A DNA stretch of 62,580 bases from Mollicutes bacterium Phil14 (GTDB lineage: Bacteria > Bacillota_I > Bacilli_A > ML615J-28 > CAG-698): positions 5,479 through 68,058 of the forward strand of contig MSHB01000014.1 in NCBI GenBank assembly GCA_001940985.1, in the 5' to 3' direction. The notes beneath the pieces are model-generated. The model ran no database searches. It had not been told where the DNA came from and worked only from the letters and a program-made list of their open reading frames with translations. Both the position numbers and the translations under genes were made by a program. Positions 25,589 through 33,207 of the stretch are shown here, piece by piece; positions within the stretch are counted from its first letter, which is position 1; each line of letters opens with the position of its first letter.

Positions 25589-26456
25589 TGTTTCCACCCA
25601 GAACTCTCTTTAGTTCATCGTATGCATCATAAGTATTATATTTATATATATCTAGGTTATCAAGTGAAAGTTTTTCTTTTATAACCTTTAGCATTTTAAC
25701 ATTATTAGGTAAATCCAAGCTATGTTCTTTTACCAACTTTTCGTTTTTAAATAATTCAGTTTTATCTCCATCATAGACAACATCGCCATTATCTAAAACG
25801 ATAACTCTTTTACTATATTCACCAACAATTTCCATATCATGAGTAACTAATATAATTGTTTTATGCTCCTCTTTGTTTAATTTACGCAAAAGTTCAAGTA
25901 GTTCTTTTTTGCCAAGAGGATCTAGGCCCACAGTCGGTTCATCAAAAATTAGTATATTGGGTTCACTAGCTAATATACCAGCTATTGCAACTCTTCTCAT
26001 TTGTCCACCACTTAAAGAAAATGGACTCTCATTATAAATATCTTCTTTTATTCCAACAAGCTCTAACGCTTTTTTAGCTTTTGAAGTGACATCTGTAATA
26101 CCAAAATTTTTAGGCCCAAAGCAAACATCTTGAAGTACTGTTTCTTCAAATAATTGATACTCAGGAAATTGGAAAACTAATCCTATTTTTTTTCTAACTT
26201 CTTTTAATTTTATTTTATTTTCATTCTTCTTGCTAATTATTTTCCCAGAAATATCAATGCATCCGTCAGTCGGAATCAAAAGAGCATTAAGCATTTGAAC
26301 TAGTGTACTCTTTCCACTTCCCGTATGACCAACAATAGTAATAAATTCATCTTTATCACCGATAGATAAATTAATATCTTTTACTGCATATTTTATATTT
26401 TTCTTTTTTCTTGGAACATAATAAGCAAAACTTACTTTTGATAAGTTAATTGCCAT
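25581..26456 (-). CDS. ecfA2: ECF transporter ATPase A2
   Basis: A 291-aa ABC ATPase with GHTGSGKSTLVQ (Walker A), Q-loop VFQFPEYQLFEETV, signature LSGGQMRR, Walker B ILIFDEPT and the switch VTHD. The FQFPEYQLF segment is characteristic of EcfA2. It pairs with EcfA1 and EcfT for vitamin or metal uptake. The start at 26456 has GAGGAG 5 nt upstream and lies 25 nt inside ecfA1, so the two are coupled. Confidence 0.95.
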   Translation of the reverse strand: MAINLSKVSFAYYVPRKKKNIKYAVKDINLSIGDKDEFITIVGHTGSGKSTLVQMLNALLIPTDGCIDISGKIISKKNENKIKLKEVRKKIGLVFQFPEYQLFEETVLQDVCFGPKNFGITDVTSKAKKALELVGIKEDIYNESPFSLSGGQMRRVAIAGILASEPNILIFDEPTVGLDPLGKKELLELLRKLNKEEHKTIILVTHDMEIVGEYSKRVIVLDNGDVVYDGDKTELFKNEKLVKEHSLDLPNNVKMLKVIKEKLSLDNLDIYKYNTYDAYDELKRVLGGNNE

Positions 26457-27238
26457 AAAATCTCCTCTATTTCTTTTCCTTTGCTTAAGCCTTTCTCTTC
26501 TATCAATTCTATTAGTTTCATACTATCTAAAATATCTAATGAAGCAGATTTTAAAATATCTTTTTCTTTAAAAGCATCCAAGACTTTTTCATCTAATACT
26601 TTTACCCCTTTACTTAAAACAATTACTCTATCACAAAACAGTGCTTCATCTAAATTGTGTGTTATATATATAACAGTTTTTTGACCTTTAAGTTTTTTTA
26701 TAGCATTAGTAACTTCTTTTACACCTTTAGGATCTAACATTGAAGTAGCTTCATCAAAAACAATTATTTCTCCCTCACATGCTAAAACAGAGGCAATAGC
26801 CACTCTTTGTTTTTGTCCACCACTTAAATTTTCTGGATTTTTATCTAAAAAATCTTCCATATCTACTAGTGATGAATAATACTCTATTCTTCTAAGCATT
26901 TCGCTTCTTTCGATATTTCTATTTTCCAAACCAAAAGCAATATCATCTTTTACCGTTACACCAACAAATTGATTATCAGGATTTTGAAATACTATTCCTA
27001 ACTTTTGTCTAACACTATCAATAGTATCTTCGTTTAATGTAACCCCATCAATTATAACTTCTCCACTTTTAGCCTTAAGTAACCCCACGATAATCTTTGC
27101 CAGGGTACTCTTACCACTACCATTGTGTCCAAGCACACAAACAAATTCACCTTTTTCAATATTAAAACTAACATCAGTTAAGGCATTTTCTCTATTTGTA
27201 TATTTATAACTAACATTTTTAACTTCTACTAAACTCAT
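26432..27238 (-). CDS. ecfA1: ECF transporter ATPase A1
   Basis: A 268-aa ABC ATPase with GHNGSGKSTLAK, Q-loop VFQNPDNQFVGVTV (the FQNPDNQ form typical of EcfA1), signature LSGGQKQR, Walker B IIVFDEAT and ITHN. It is the first gene of ecfA1-ecfA2-ecfT-truA and has its own promoter (27266-27294). In Bacillus this gene directly follows rplQ; here rplQ is about 10 kb away. Confidence 0.95.
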   Translation of the reverse strand: MSLVEVKNVSYKYTNRENALTDVSFNIEKGEFVCVLGHNGSGKSTLAKIIVGLLKAKSGEVIIDGVTLNEDTIDSVRQKLGIVFQNPDNQFVGVTVKDDIAFGLENRNIERSEMLRRIEYYSSLVDMEDFLDKNPENLSGGQKQRVAIASVLACEGEIIVFDEATSMLDPKGVKEVTNAIKKLKGQKTVIYITHNLDEALFCDRVIVLSKGVKVLDEKVLDAFKEKDILKSASLDILDSMKLIELIEEKGLSKGKEIEEILWQLTYQK

Positions 27239-27265
27239 AATGCACCTTTATATATTTGATATATT

Positions 27266-27294
27266 ATTTTAACATTTTAATCTCTATTTTGCAA
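27266..27294 (-). promoter_or_regulatory. Sigma-A promoter of the ecf-truA operon
   Basis: Minus-strand TTGCAA (27289-27294), a 17-nt spacer, TAAAAT (27266-27271). It gives the ecf block its own promoter, consistent with its separation from the ribosomal operon. Confidence 0.65.
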
Positions 27295-27312
27295 ATCTAA
27301 AATGTTTGCAAA

Positions 27313-27336
27313 ATAAAAAGGCAAATAATTTGCCCT
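27313..27336 (-). terminator. Terminator of the SBP-kinase-Hpt operon
   Basis: On the minus strand a GGCAAAT / ATTTGCC stem, with a very tight loop or a GGCAA/TTGCC form, is followed by TTTTTATTTT, 10 nt after the Hpt gene stop. Confidence 0.7.
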
Positions 27337-27345
27337 TTATTAATT

Positions 27346-27702
27346 TTAATTCAATAATTTTATAAAAGCAATTGTCCGCTCATACTCTTCTTTAACTTTT
27401 CCATAGTACAAATCAATATTATCCATATTACCAGTTCTAAGCCTTTCAGTTATCTCATTAACTGATATATAAAGATTATTAAAGCCTAAGTTAAGACAGA
27501 CACCTTTTAAAGTATGCGCAGCTATAAAAGCTTCTCTGCTATTTTTTTCTTCTATAGCCATAGTCAACTTTGAAAAATTTACATCATTTTTAAACTTAAT
27601 TACAAAGTATTTAATTATATCCCCACTTTTCATTCTATCTTCTACATCAAAATAGTTTCCTCCAATTAGATCATAAAAATCACGTATTGAAATATTATTC
27701 AT
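27346..27702 (-). CDS. Stand-alone histidine phosphotransfer (Hpt) domain protein
   Basis: A 118-aa four-helix Hpt protein with the phosphoacceptor motif AAHTLKGVCLNLG (H63). It would accept a phosphoryl group from the receiver domain of the adjacent hybrid kinase (1-nt gap) and pass it on, or act as a phosphate sink. No response regulator with an output domain is encoded nearby, so the end point of the relay is unknown. Confidence 0.9.
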   Translation of the reverse strand: MNNISIRDFYDLIGGNYFDVEDRMKSGDIIKYFVIKFKNDVNFSKLTMAIEEKNSREAFIAAHTLKGVCLNLGFNNLYISVNEITERLRTGNMDNIDLYYGKVKEEYERTIAFIKLLN

Positions 27703-27703
27703 T

Positions 27704-29845
27704 TTAGTCCCCTTTTTTCTTTAAAAATTTTTGAATTGTTGCAAAAAGCTGATTAGTATTAATTGGCTTTTGTAACATATCATTCATTCCAGCTGATAAA
27801 GCTCTTTCAACATCCTCCGAAAAAGTATTAGCGCTCATCGCAATTATTGGAATAGATTTGCTATTTTCTTTTTTCATATTTCTAATTGCTTTAGTCGCTT
27901 CTATCCCATCAACAACAGGCATAAAAATATCCATTAATATAACGTCAATCTCACCATCTTTAGAATTTTCAAATATATCAATGGCTTCTTTTCCGTTTCT
28001 TGCTTCTAATATATTGGCTTTAGTTTGACTTAATACAAACTTAGCAATCTCGAGATTAAGTTCATTATCCTCTACTAATAATATATTAATATTTTCAAAA
28101 GAGACTTCTTCCTTTAAATCTCTATCTAAAACTTTTTCATTTTTATCAAGTTTTATATTAACCGTAATAGTATATTTAGTCCCAACATCTTTTTTACTTT
28201 CAACTAAAATATTACCATTCATCTTTTCAACAAATCTTCTAACAATTGTTAATCCTAAACCAGTTCCTAGTTGGCCACTACAATTAGTATTTTCTTCTTG
28301 AGAAAATGGTTCAAACATGACCTTTTGAAATTCTTCGCTCATTCCAATACCAGTATCCGCACAAACAAACCTAAATACTGCTTCATTATTATTACTATCT
28401 ATTTCTGTAAGCGATATATCAACACTACCATTTTTCTTGTTATATTTAATGGCATTATTAATAATATTTATACTAATCCTTTTTAAAGCTGAAGTATTAC
28501 CTATGAGCTTCTTATGATAAATTTTTTTTGATACAGAAAATGTTATATTACTTTCAGCCACTTGATAACAAAGAAGTGAATTGATATCATCAAAAAGCTC
28601 ATCTAAATCGAAAGGTTCTTCTCTCCAAACAACATCGTTTTTCTCAAATTTAGCCATATCTAAGACATTATTTGATAACTCTAATAAGTATTGTGACGCA
28701 TTTTTGATTTTTCTTAAGCATTCTTTTTGTTTATTACAATCACTTGAATAGTATTCGCTCATATCAATCATTCCCATTATTCCATTTATTGGAGTTCTAA
28801 GATCATGACTCATTCTTCTTAAAAATGCTGTTTTAGCATTATTAGCATCAATGGCTGTTTTTGCAGATTCTTCTAGTTGCTTATTATATTCACAAGTAAT
28901 CTTTTTTAATTCTTTTTCCCTATAAATGCTAATAATTTTATATAGTAAAAGCGATATTAGTACTAAAACCATACAGATAACTAAAGTGTATGATAATATC
29001 AGAGTTCTGTTAGTATATAGTTTTGAAGTCGGATAGAGCGCATATATATAGTAATCTTTGCACTTTCCTATCATTCCCAAGTATCTTTCGCTTGCAATGT
29101 TAACTTTATTAAGTTTCCCTTTTTTCTCCTCTTCCATTGCATCAACTACTGTATTGGCAATAGAATTTGCTCTTTCACCTTCAATATTATAGCCAAGCAG
29201 TATACCTTTGTATTGAATTGCATAAATGCCTTCAGAGTTTTTATATCCCTTAAGTAAGGCTTCAATAGAAAAATGAGATTCTGTTACATAATGTTCTTTT
29301 TGCAGAACATAGCATATAATCAAACCATTTTTGTCTTTTCTTGATACAATAGCAAAGTCATAATAAACTTGTAAAAATCTTTCTCTTTGAGAATAGTTTT
29401 TAGAAGTATTACCTGATATATCTTTATGGGCTTCAATTTGCATTTTCCAAAAGTCCAAATTTATTTCATCAAAGCAAACATAGTACAATTCATCTGTTTC
29501 ATCATCACTTACAATAATTCCAGTCAAGCGATCATTTAATAAATATTCACTTATTTGTTCTTTATCAAATATATCAACATTCGCAAAATCTCTAATTATT
29601 TTTGTTTTATCAACAATTCTAATTAAACTTTTTGCACTTTCTTCATTAGAATTTTCATCATATATTGCACATTCTTTTTTTAAATATTCTATATCTTGAT
29701 TTAATGCTATTGAAGCTTTTTTATTACAAAAATTAGTACTAACAATATAAGACAAAAATAACGCCACAGCAATAACTGTAAACAAAGTTATTCCATAACT
29801 TTTAACATTAAAATTATTATATATCTTTTTAATTATTTTTTTCAT
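27704..29845 (-). CDS. Hybrid sensor histidine kinase with C-terminal receiver
   Basis: A 713-aa protein. A transmembrane helix (about 15-35), an extracytoplasmic sensor region (about 36-280) and a second helix (about 283-305) come first. A coiled linker leads to HisKA with RRMSHDLRTPINGIMG (H347), then an HATPase_c domain with NIINNAIKYNKKNG, DTGIGM and GTGLGLTIV. The C-terminal receiver domain (about 590-710) has LVEDNELN and phosphoacceptor D639 in VILMDIFMP. It lies between a lipoprotein-like amino-acid-type binding protein and an Hpt protein. The binding protein probably senses the ligand and the kinase starts a His-Asp-His relay; that reading is inference. The start overlaps the upstream gene by 17 nt. 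Confidence 0.92.
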   Translation of the reverse strand: MKKIIKKIYNNFNVKSYGITLFTVIAVALFLSYIVSTNFCNKKASIALNQDIEYLKKECAIYDENSNEESAKSLIRIVDKTKIIRDFANVDIFDKEQISEYLLNDRLTGIIVSDDETDELYYVCFDEINLDFWKMQIEAHKDISGNTSKNYSQRERFLQVYYDFAIVSRKDKNGLIICYVLQKEHYVTESHFSIEALLKGYKNSEGIYAIQYKGILLGYNIEGERANSIANTVVDAMEEEKKGKLNKVNIASERYLGMIGKCKDYYIYALYPTSKLYTNRTLILSYTLVICMVLVLISLLLYKIISIYREKELKKITCEYNKQLEESAKTAIDANNAKTAFLRRMSHDLRTPINGIMGMIDMSEYYSSDCNKQKECLRKIKNASQYLLELSNNVLDMAKFEKNDVVWREEPFDLDELFDDINSLLCYQVAESNITFSVSKKIYHKKLIGNTSALKRISINIINNAIKYNKKNGSVDISLTEIDSNNNEAVFRFVCADTGIGMSEEFQKVMFEPFSQEENTNCSGQLGTGLGLTIVRRFVEKMNGNILVESKKDVGTKYTITVNIKLDKNEKVLDRDLKEEVSFENINILLVEDNELNLEIAKFVLSQTKANILEARNGKEAIDIFENSKDGEIDVILMDIFMPVVDGIEATKAIRNMKKENSKSIPIIAMSANTFSEDVERALSAGMNDMLQKPINTNQLFATIQKFLKKKGD

Positions 29846-30650
29846 ATTGCATATACCAGAAAGCTATTGCGCCTTTCGATTCATACTTAATAACTGTTTC
29901 TTGAATAAAGCCATCTTCATTCATCTTCTCTAAAATAGATGTTAATTCTTGAACAAAATTTTTATCATAACTTTTACTAAAGGCAACTCCAAGATTACTA
30001 ATAAATAGTGTTTCATCTAAAATCTTGTAGTCTGGTATAGAATTATTAATGTTGTATTTCATTACTTCTTCATACCCACTAACCGCATCTACATACCCTT
30101 TTCTTAAAGCTGCAAAAGCTAGGTTCATATCTTCAAAGCAATATAATTCTTTTATATTAGGCAATTTTTCATCTTCTTTTAATGAAAATATATCTTCTGC
30201 TTTTGTTGAAGATTGAACTCCTATTCTTTTTTGTTTCAAATCATTTAAAGTATTAATCTCACTATTTTCAAGCACAACCACCACTTGGCGACTCTTTAGA
30301 TATGAGCCTGTCCATTGATATTCGTCTTCTTCACCATTTATTGAAAAAGCTCCCCACAGACAATCAACACTTCCACTATTAAGTTGACTAACTTTATCAC
30401 TCCAATCAATAAGCCTAAATACTGCTTCATAACCCATTCTGCGGTATGCTTCACTTGCTAGCGAATAATCTATGCCATCAAGTTCTCCATTTTCATTGAT
30501 AAAAAAATATGGTGAATGCTCATCGCATCCTATAACAATTTCTTCTAATTCTTCAATCACTTCGACTGGTTCACTCTTACACCCCAAGCAAAATGAAAAA
30601 GAACCAAAGAGTAACAAAAACAAATCTAATGTTTTTAAATATCGTATCAT
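29829..30650 (-). CDS. Extracellular solute-binding protein, family 3 (amino-acid type), kinase-associated
   Basis: A 273-aa SBP_bac_3 protein with an N-terminal hydrophobic signal ending near SFCLGC (a possible, non-ideal lipobox). The periplasmic-binding fold is visible in IVIGCDEHSPYFFINENGELDGIDYSLAS, LNSGSVDCLWG, IGVQSSTKA and AALRKGYVDAVSGY (shown as short pieces of the chain). No ABC permease is nearby, and the gene is translationally coupled to the hybrid kinase, so it more likely serves as a sensor than a transporter part. The ATG at 30650 is chosen for the GAGGTGG site just upstream. Confidence 0.88.
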   Translation of the reverse strand: MIRYLKTLDLFLLLFGSFSFCLGCKSEPVEVIEELEEIVIGCDEHSPYFFINENGELDGIDYSLASEAYRRMGYEAVFRLIDWSDKVSQLNSGSVDCLWGAFSINGEEDEYQWTGSYLKSRQVVVVLENSEINTLNDLKQKRIGVQSSTKAEDIFSLKEDEKLPNIKELYCFEDMNLAFAALRKGYVDAVSGYEEVMKYNINNSIPDYKILDETLFISNLGVAFSKSYDKNFVQELTSILEKMNEDGFIQETVIKYESKGAIAFWYMQYEKNN

Positions 30651-30689
30651 TTTCCACCTCACATAATGCCCTTCGTTTTTACATATGTA

Positions 30690-30718
30690 ATTATACAACT
30701 TATAATAACTCGTGTCAA
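30690..30718 (-). promoter_or_regulatory. Perfect sigma-A promoter of the SBP-kinase-Hpt operon
   Basis: Minus-strand TTGACA (30713-30718), a 17-nt spacer, TATAAT (30690-30695), about 40 nt upstream of the ATG at 30650. Confidence 0.8.
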
Positions 30719-30745
30719 ATATGAAAAAAAATTTTTCAATATTAA

Positions 30746-30765
30746 AAGGCCAATACTATGGCCTT
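30746..30765 (-). terminator. Terminator-like hairpin downstream of the GspE-type gene
   Basis: A 7-bp stem AAGGCCA / TGGCCTT (30746-30752 and 30759-30765) is followed on the minus strand by TTTAAT. A second inverted repeat, TTAGTTATA / TATAACTAA, lies between 30771 and 30816. Confidence 0.5.
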
Positions 30766-30826
30766 AATTATTAGTTATACCTAACAATTAGTTATTATAT
30801 TTTAATGTTATAACTAATTACTTATT

Positions 30827-31807
30827 TTATTCATCATCTAAAGACATCATTTCTTGAATACTAGTTTGTCCTTTTAAAACTAATTCTTTACAAGCACTTA
30901 AAAGTGGAACCATTCCATTTTGTTCAGCACTTATCTTTATCTTATCTACTGACTTTTCTTTAGAAAGTATTAATTTCATATTCTCGTTTACATACATAAT
31001 TTCATGTACAGCTATTCTCCCTTTATAACCAGTATTGTTACAATACTGACAACCTTGAGGTTTATAAATTTCAACAGGGCCCTTACAACCAAGAATTTTC
31101 GTCTCATCTATAGTTGCTTTTACTTTTTTCTTACAAACAGGACACAACTTCTTAACTAGTCTTTGAGCTATAACACCAACCAAGGCATCGGCTACTAAAT
31201 AGTCTGGAACTCCCATATCAACTAATCTTACAAGAGCACTAGGAGCATCATTGGTATGTAGTGTTGATAAAACTACATGTCCAGTGATTGCAGAGCGAAT
31301 CGCAATTTGTGCAGTTTCTTCATCACGAATTTCACCTATCATTATTATGTTAGGATCTTGACGCAAAATACTTCTTAAAGCATTAGCAAATGTCATATTT
31401 GCTTTAACATTTACTTGTGTTTGATTTATGCCTACCATAGTATATTCAACTGGATCTTCAACAGTAACAATATTAACATTAGATTTGTTTAGTTCTTTTA
31501 AGAAACTATATAAAGTTGTTGTTTTACCACTTCCAGTTGGACCAGTAAGTAAAACTATACCATATGGATGAGATAGTATTCTGTCAACAAGCAAATTTTC
31601 ATTTTCATTAAAACCAAGTTCACTTCTAGAATAAGAGAATGCTGATTTATCTAAAATTCTTATAACAAATTTCTCTCCATGGATTGTTGGTAAACAAGAA
31701 ACACGTAAATCATATTCCTTATCAGCTATTGTTATATTAATTCTACCATCTTGAGGAACACGACACTCTGCGATATTCATTCCTGACATTATCTTCAAAA
31801 AAAGCAC
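30827..31807 (-). CDS. Orphan GspE/PilB-type secretion ATPase, N-terminally truncated
   Basis: A 326-aa frame starting at a GTG directly after two in-frame TAA codons. It begins at the LKIMSGMNIAECRVPQDGR segment, which lies about 200-250 residues inside a normal GspE/PilB. It retains Walker A GPTGSGKTTTLYSF (about 89-102), the Asp box around VTVEDPVEY, Walker B IIMIGEIRDEETA, the His box STLHTND and a CxxC...CxxC zinc region. The whole N1/N2 domain is missing. No pilin, GspF, PilT or prepilin peptidase gene is nearby. It is probably a remnant, although the ATPase core is intact and a promoter-like sequence is present at 31852-31879. Confidence 0.8.
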   Translation of the reverse strand: MLFLKIMSGMNIAECRVPQDGRINITIADKEYDLRVSCLPTIHGEKFVIRILDKSAFSYSRSELGFNENENLLVDRILSHPYGIVLLTGPTGSGKTTTLYSFLKELNKSNVNIVTVEDPVEYTMVGINQTQVNVKANMTFANALRSILRQDPNIIMIGEIRDEETAQIAIRSAITGHVVLSTLHTNDAPSALVRLVDMGVPDYLVADALVGVIAQRLVKKLCPVCKKKVKATIDETKILGCKGPVEIYKPQGCQYCNNTGYKGRIAVHEIMYVNENMKLILSKEKSVDKIKISAEQNGMVPLLSACKELVLKGQTSIQEMMSLDDE

Positions 31808-31851
31808 ATATTGTTATTAGTAAACGAATATTTCATCTGCTACTCACTTTT

Positions 31852-31879
31852 GTTATACTACTGTTTTTTCAAAATTCAA
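31852..31879 (-). promoter_or_regulatory. Promoter-like sequence upstream of the truncated GspE gene
   Basis: Minus-strand TTGAAT (31874-31879), a 16-nt spacer, TATAAC (31852-31857). It is followed by a short ATG frame without a ribosome binding site and then by the GTG of the truncated gene. Confidence 0.35.
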
Positions 31880-31962
31880 TACATTTCTTTGATTATGTAA
31901 TCGTTTTTCTATTTTTTTATCAAAAATATTATTTGCTATATTTAGTATTCTTTTTAAAATAT

Positions 31963-31988
31963 AAAAAAATTGCATCAAAAAGATGCAA
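31963..31988 (-). terminator. Terminator of the polysaccharide deacetylase gene
   Basis: A 7-bp stem TTGCATC / GATGCAA (31970-31976 and 31982-31988) with a 5-nt loop, followed on the minus strand by seven T residues. Confidence 0.9.
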
Positions 31989-31999
31989 CTTATTATATT

Positions 32000-33133
32000 T
32001 TAATAATACACTCTACCATTAATTATTTTGTCACTACTGAAAAAATCAAATAATTCCGATATAGTTACAAATGAATAATCTTCATTTTTTAAATAATTTA
32101 TCACTTTGATAATGGCTTCTTTTTTATACTTATTATAGTCATGAAAAAGTACTATTGAATCTTGTTTTACTTCACTTAAAACTTTCTTGTATATTTCATT
32201 ACAATCATCATACTTCCAATCTAGTGAATCTGCATTCCAAAATATGATAGGAAAATCTATTTTTTCTAATACTTCATTATTAGCAATTCCATAAGGAAAT
32301 CTAAATATTCTTGGATAATGATTTATTACTTTGTATATTTCTTCTTGAGTTTTAGATATCTCTTCTAATCCCTTTTCTAAAGTTATATTTTTAAAATTAG
32401 GATGAGAATAGGAATGATTCCCTATTTCATGATTATGAGAATATATATACATCAGTTCTTCTTCATGATTTTTTATATTACATCCTAATATAAAAAATGT
32501 TGCTTTAACATCTAACTCTTCTAATAAATCAACTAATTCTTTAGTTTTTAAACTTGGGCCATCATCAAAAGTAATAGCTATTCTTTTTTTGTTTGTTGGA
32601 TTAGATTTAATTTGTTTTCTTAAGTATGCATCTGTTATATCAAAAGTGATTGCTAATGCATTTTCCCCAGTAAGTATAGGCATCATATAGACTATTAATC
32701 TATTGTTAATGATTAGAAAATTTAAAAGTTCTAGTTCTTGATAAGTAACAGTATTTTGTGTTTTACTATTTAATTCATTAAGTATAGTATCTGATAGCAC
32801 TACTCTTTCACTTGTTTTAATTTCATATGTATATGATTTAATTATATTTCTATTGTTTAAATTATAAAAAATCATATAACTTACATATTCATCATTTTGA
32901 AAAAAACGATATCTAATTTTGATTTTTTTACCTATTTTTTTATTGTTTTTTATAAAATTACTTATCTCTTCAACCACCTTTTTATCAATATTTTCGCTGT
33001 AACTAGGATAGGTAAAAGTAGTATTTTCTACCGTTTTTTCTTTAATGATTATTTCCGCTTTTGTTTCTTTTTCAACCTCTCTACAAGAAGCTGAAATTAG
33101 TAATACTAAAATAATTATTAATAATTTTTTCAT
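32000..33133 (-). CDS. Polysaccharide deacetylase lipoprotein (PdaC-like)
   Basis: A 377-aa lipoprotein: signal peptide with lipobox ISASC (C17), an N-terminal DUF3298/RsiV-like domain (about 40-175), then a NodB deacetylase domain (about 183-365). The metal-binding set is TFDD (D190, D191) and HSYSH (H240, H244), with RFPYG and LFHDYN as the other catalytic motifs. Similar proteins such as PdaC remove acetyl groups from peptidoglycan; that is the likely substrate here. It follows the MacB-like gene by about 75 nt and a terminator. There is no clear ribosome binding site: a TATAAT box sits 5 nt before the ATG, so translation may be leaderless. Confidence 0.9.
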   Translation of the reverse strand: MKKLLIIILVLLISASCREVEKETKAEIIIKEKTVENTTFTYPSYSENIDKKVVEEISNFIKNNKKIGKKIKIRYRFFQNDEYVSYMIFYNLNNRNIIKSYTYEIKTSERVVLSDTILNELNSKTQNTVTYQELELLNFLIINNRLIVYMMPILTGENALAITFDITDAYLRKQIKSNPTNKKRIAITFDDGPSLKTKELVDLLEELDVKATFFILGCNIKNHEEELMYIYSHNHEIGNHSYSHPNFKNITLEKGLEEISKTQEEIYKVINHYPRIFRFPYGIANNEVLEKIDFPIIFWNADSLDWKYDDCNEIYKKVLSEVKQDSIVLFHDYNKYKKEAIIKVINYLKNEDYSFVTISELFDFFSSDKIINGRVYY

Positions 33134-33171
33134 ATACTATTATATTTTGTGTTTTTTCATCTTTTATTCAT

Positions 33172-33203
33172 AAAGAAAAGGCAACTAGAAAACTAATCGC
33201 CTT
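33172..33203 (-). terminator. Terminator after the MacB-like ABC gene
   Basis: Minus-strand stem of 11 positions (33178-33188 with 33193-33203), closed by AAGGC / GCCTT and containing mismatches or G-U pairs, followed by TTTTCTTT. Confidence 0.7.
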
Positions 33204-33207
33204 ATTT

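Noticed and set aside
27239..27345. Riboswitch upstream of ecfA1
   Set aside because: The ~100-nt region holds only a promoter and the previous terminator; no long structured leader was seen.
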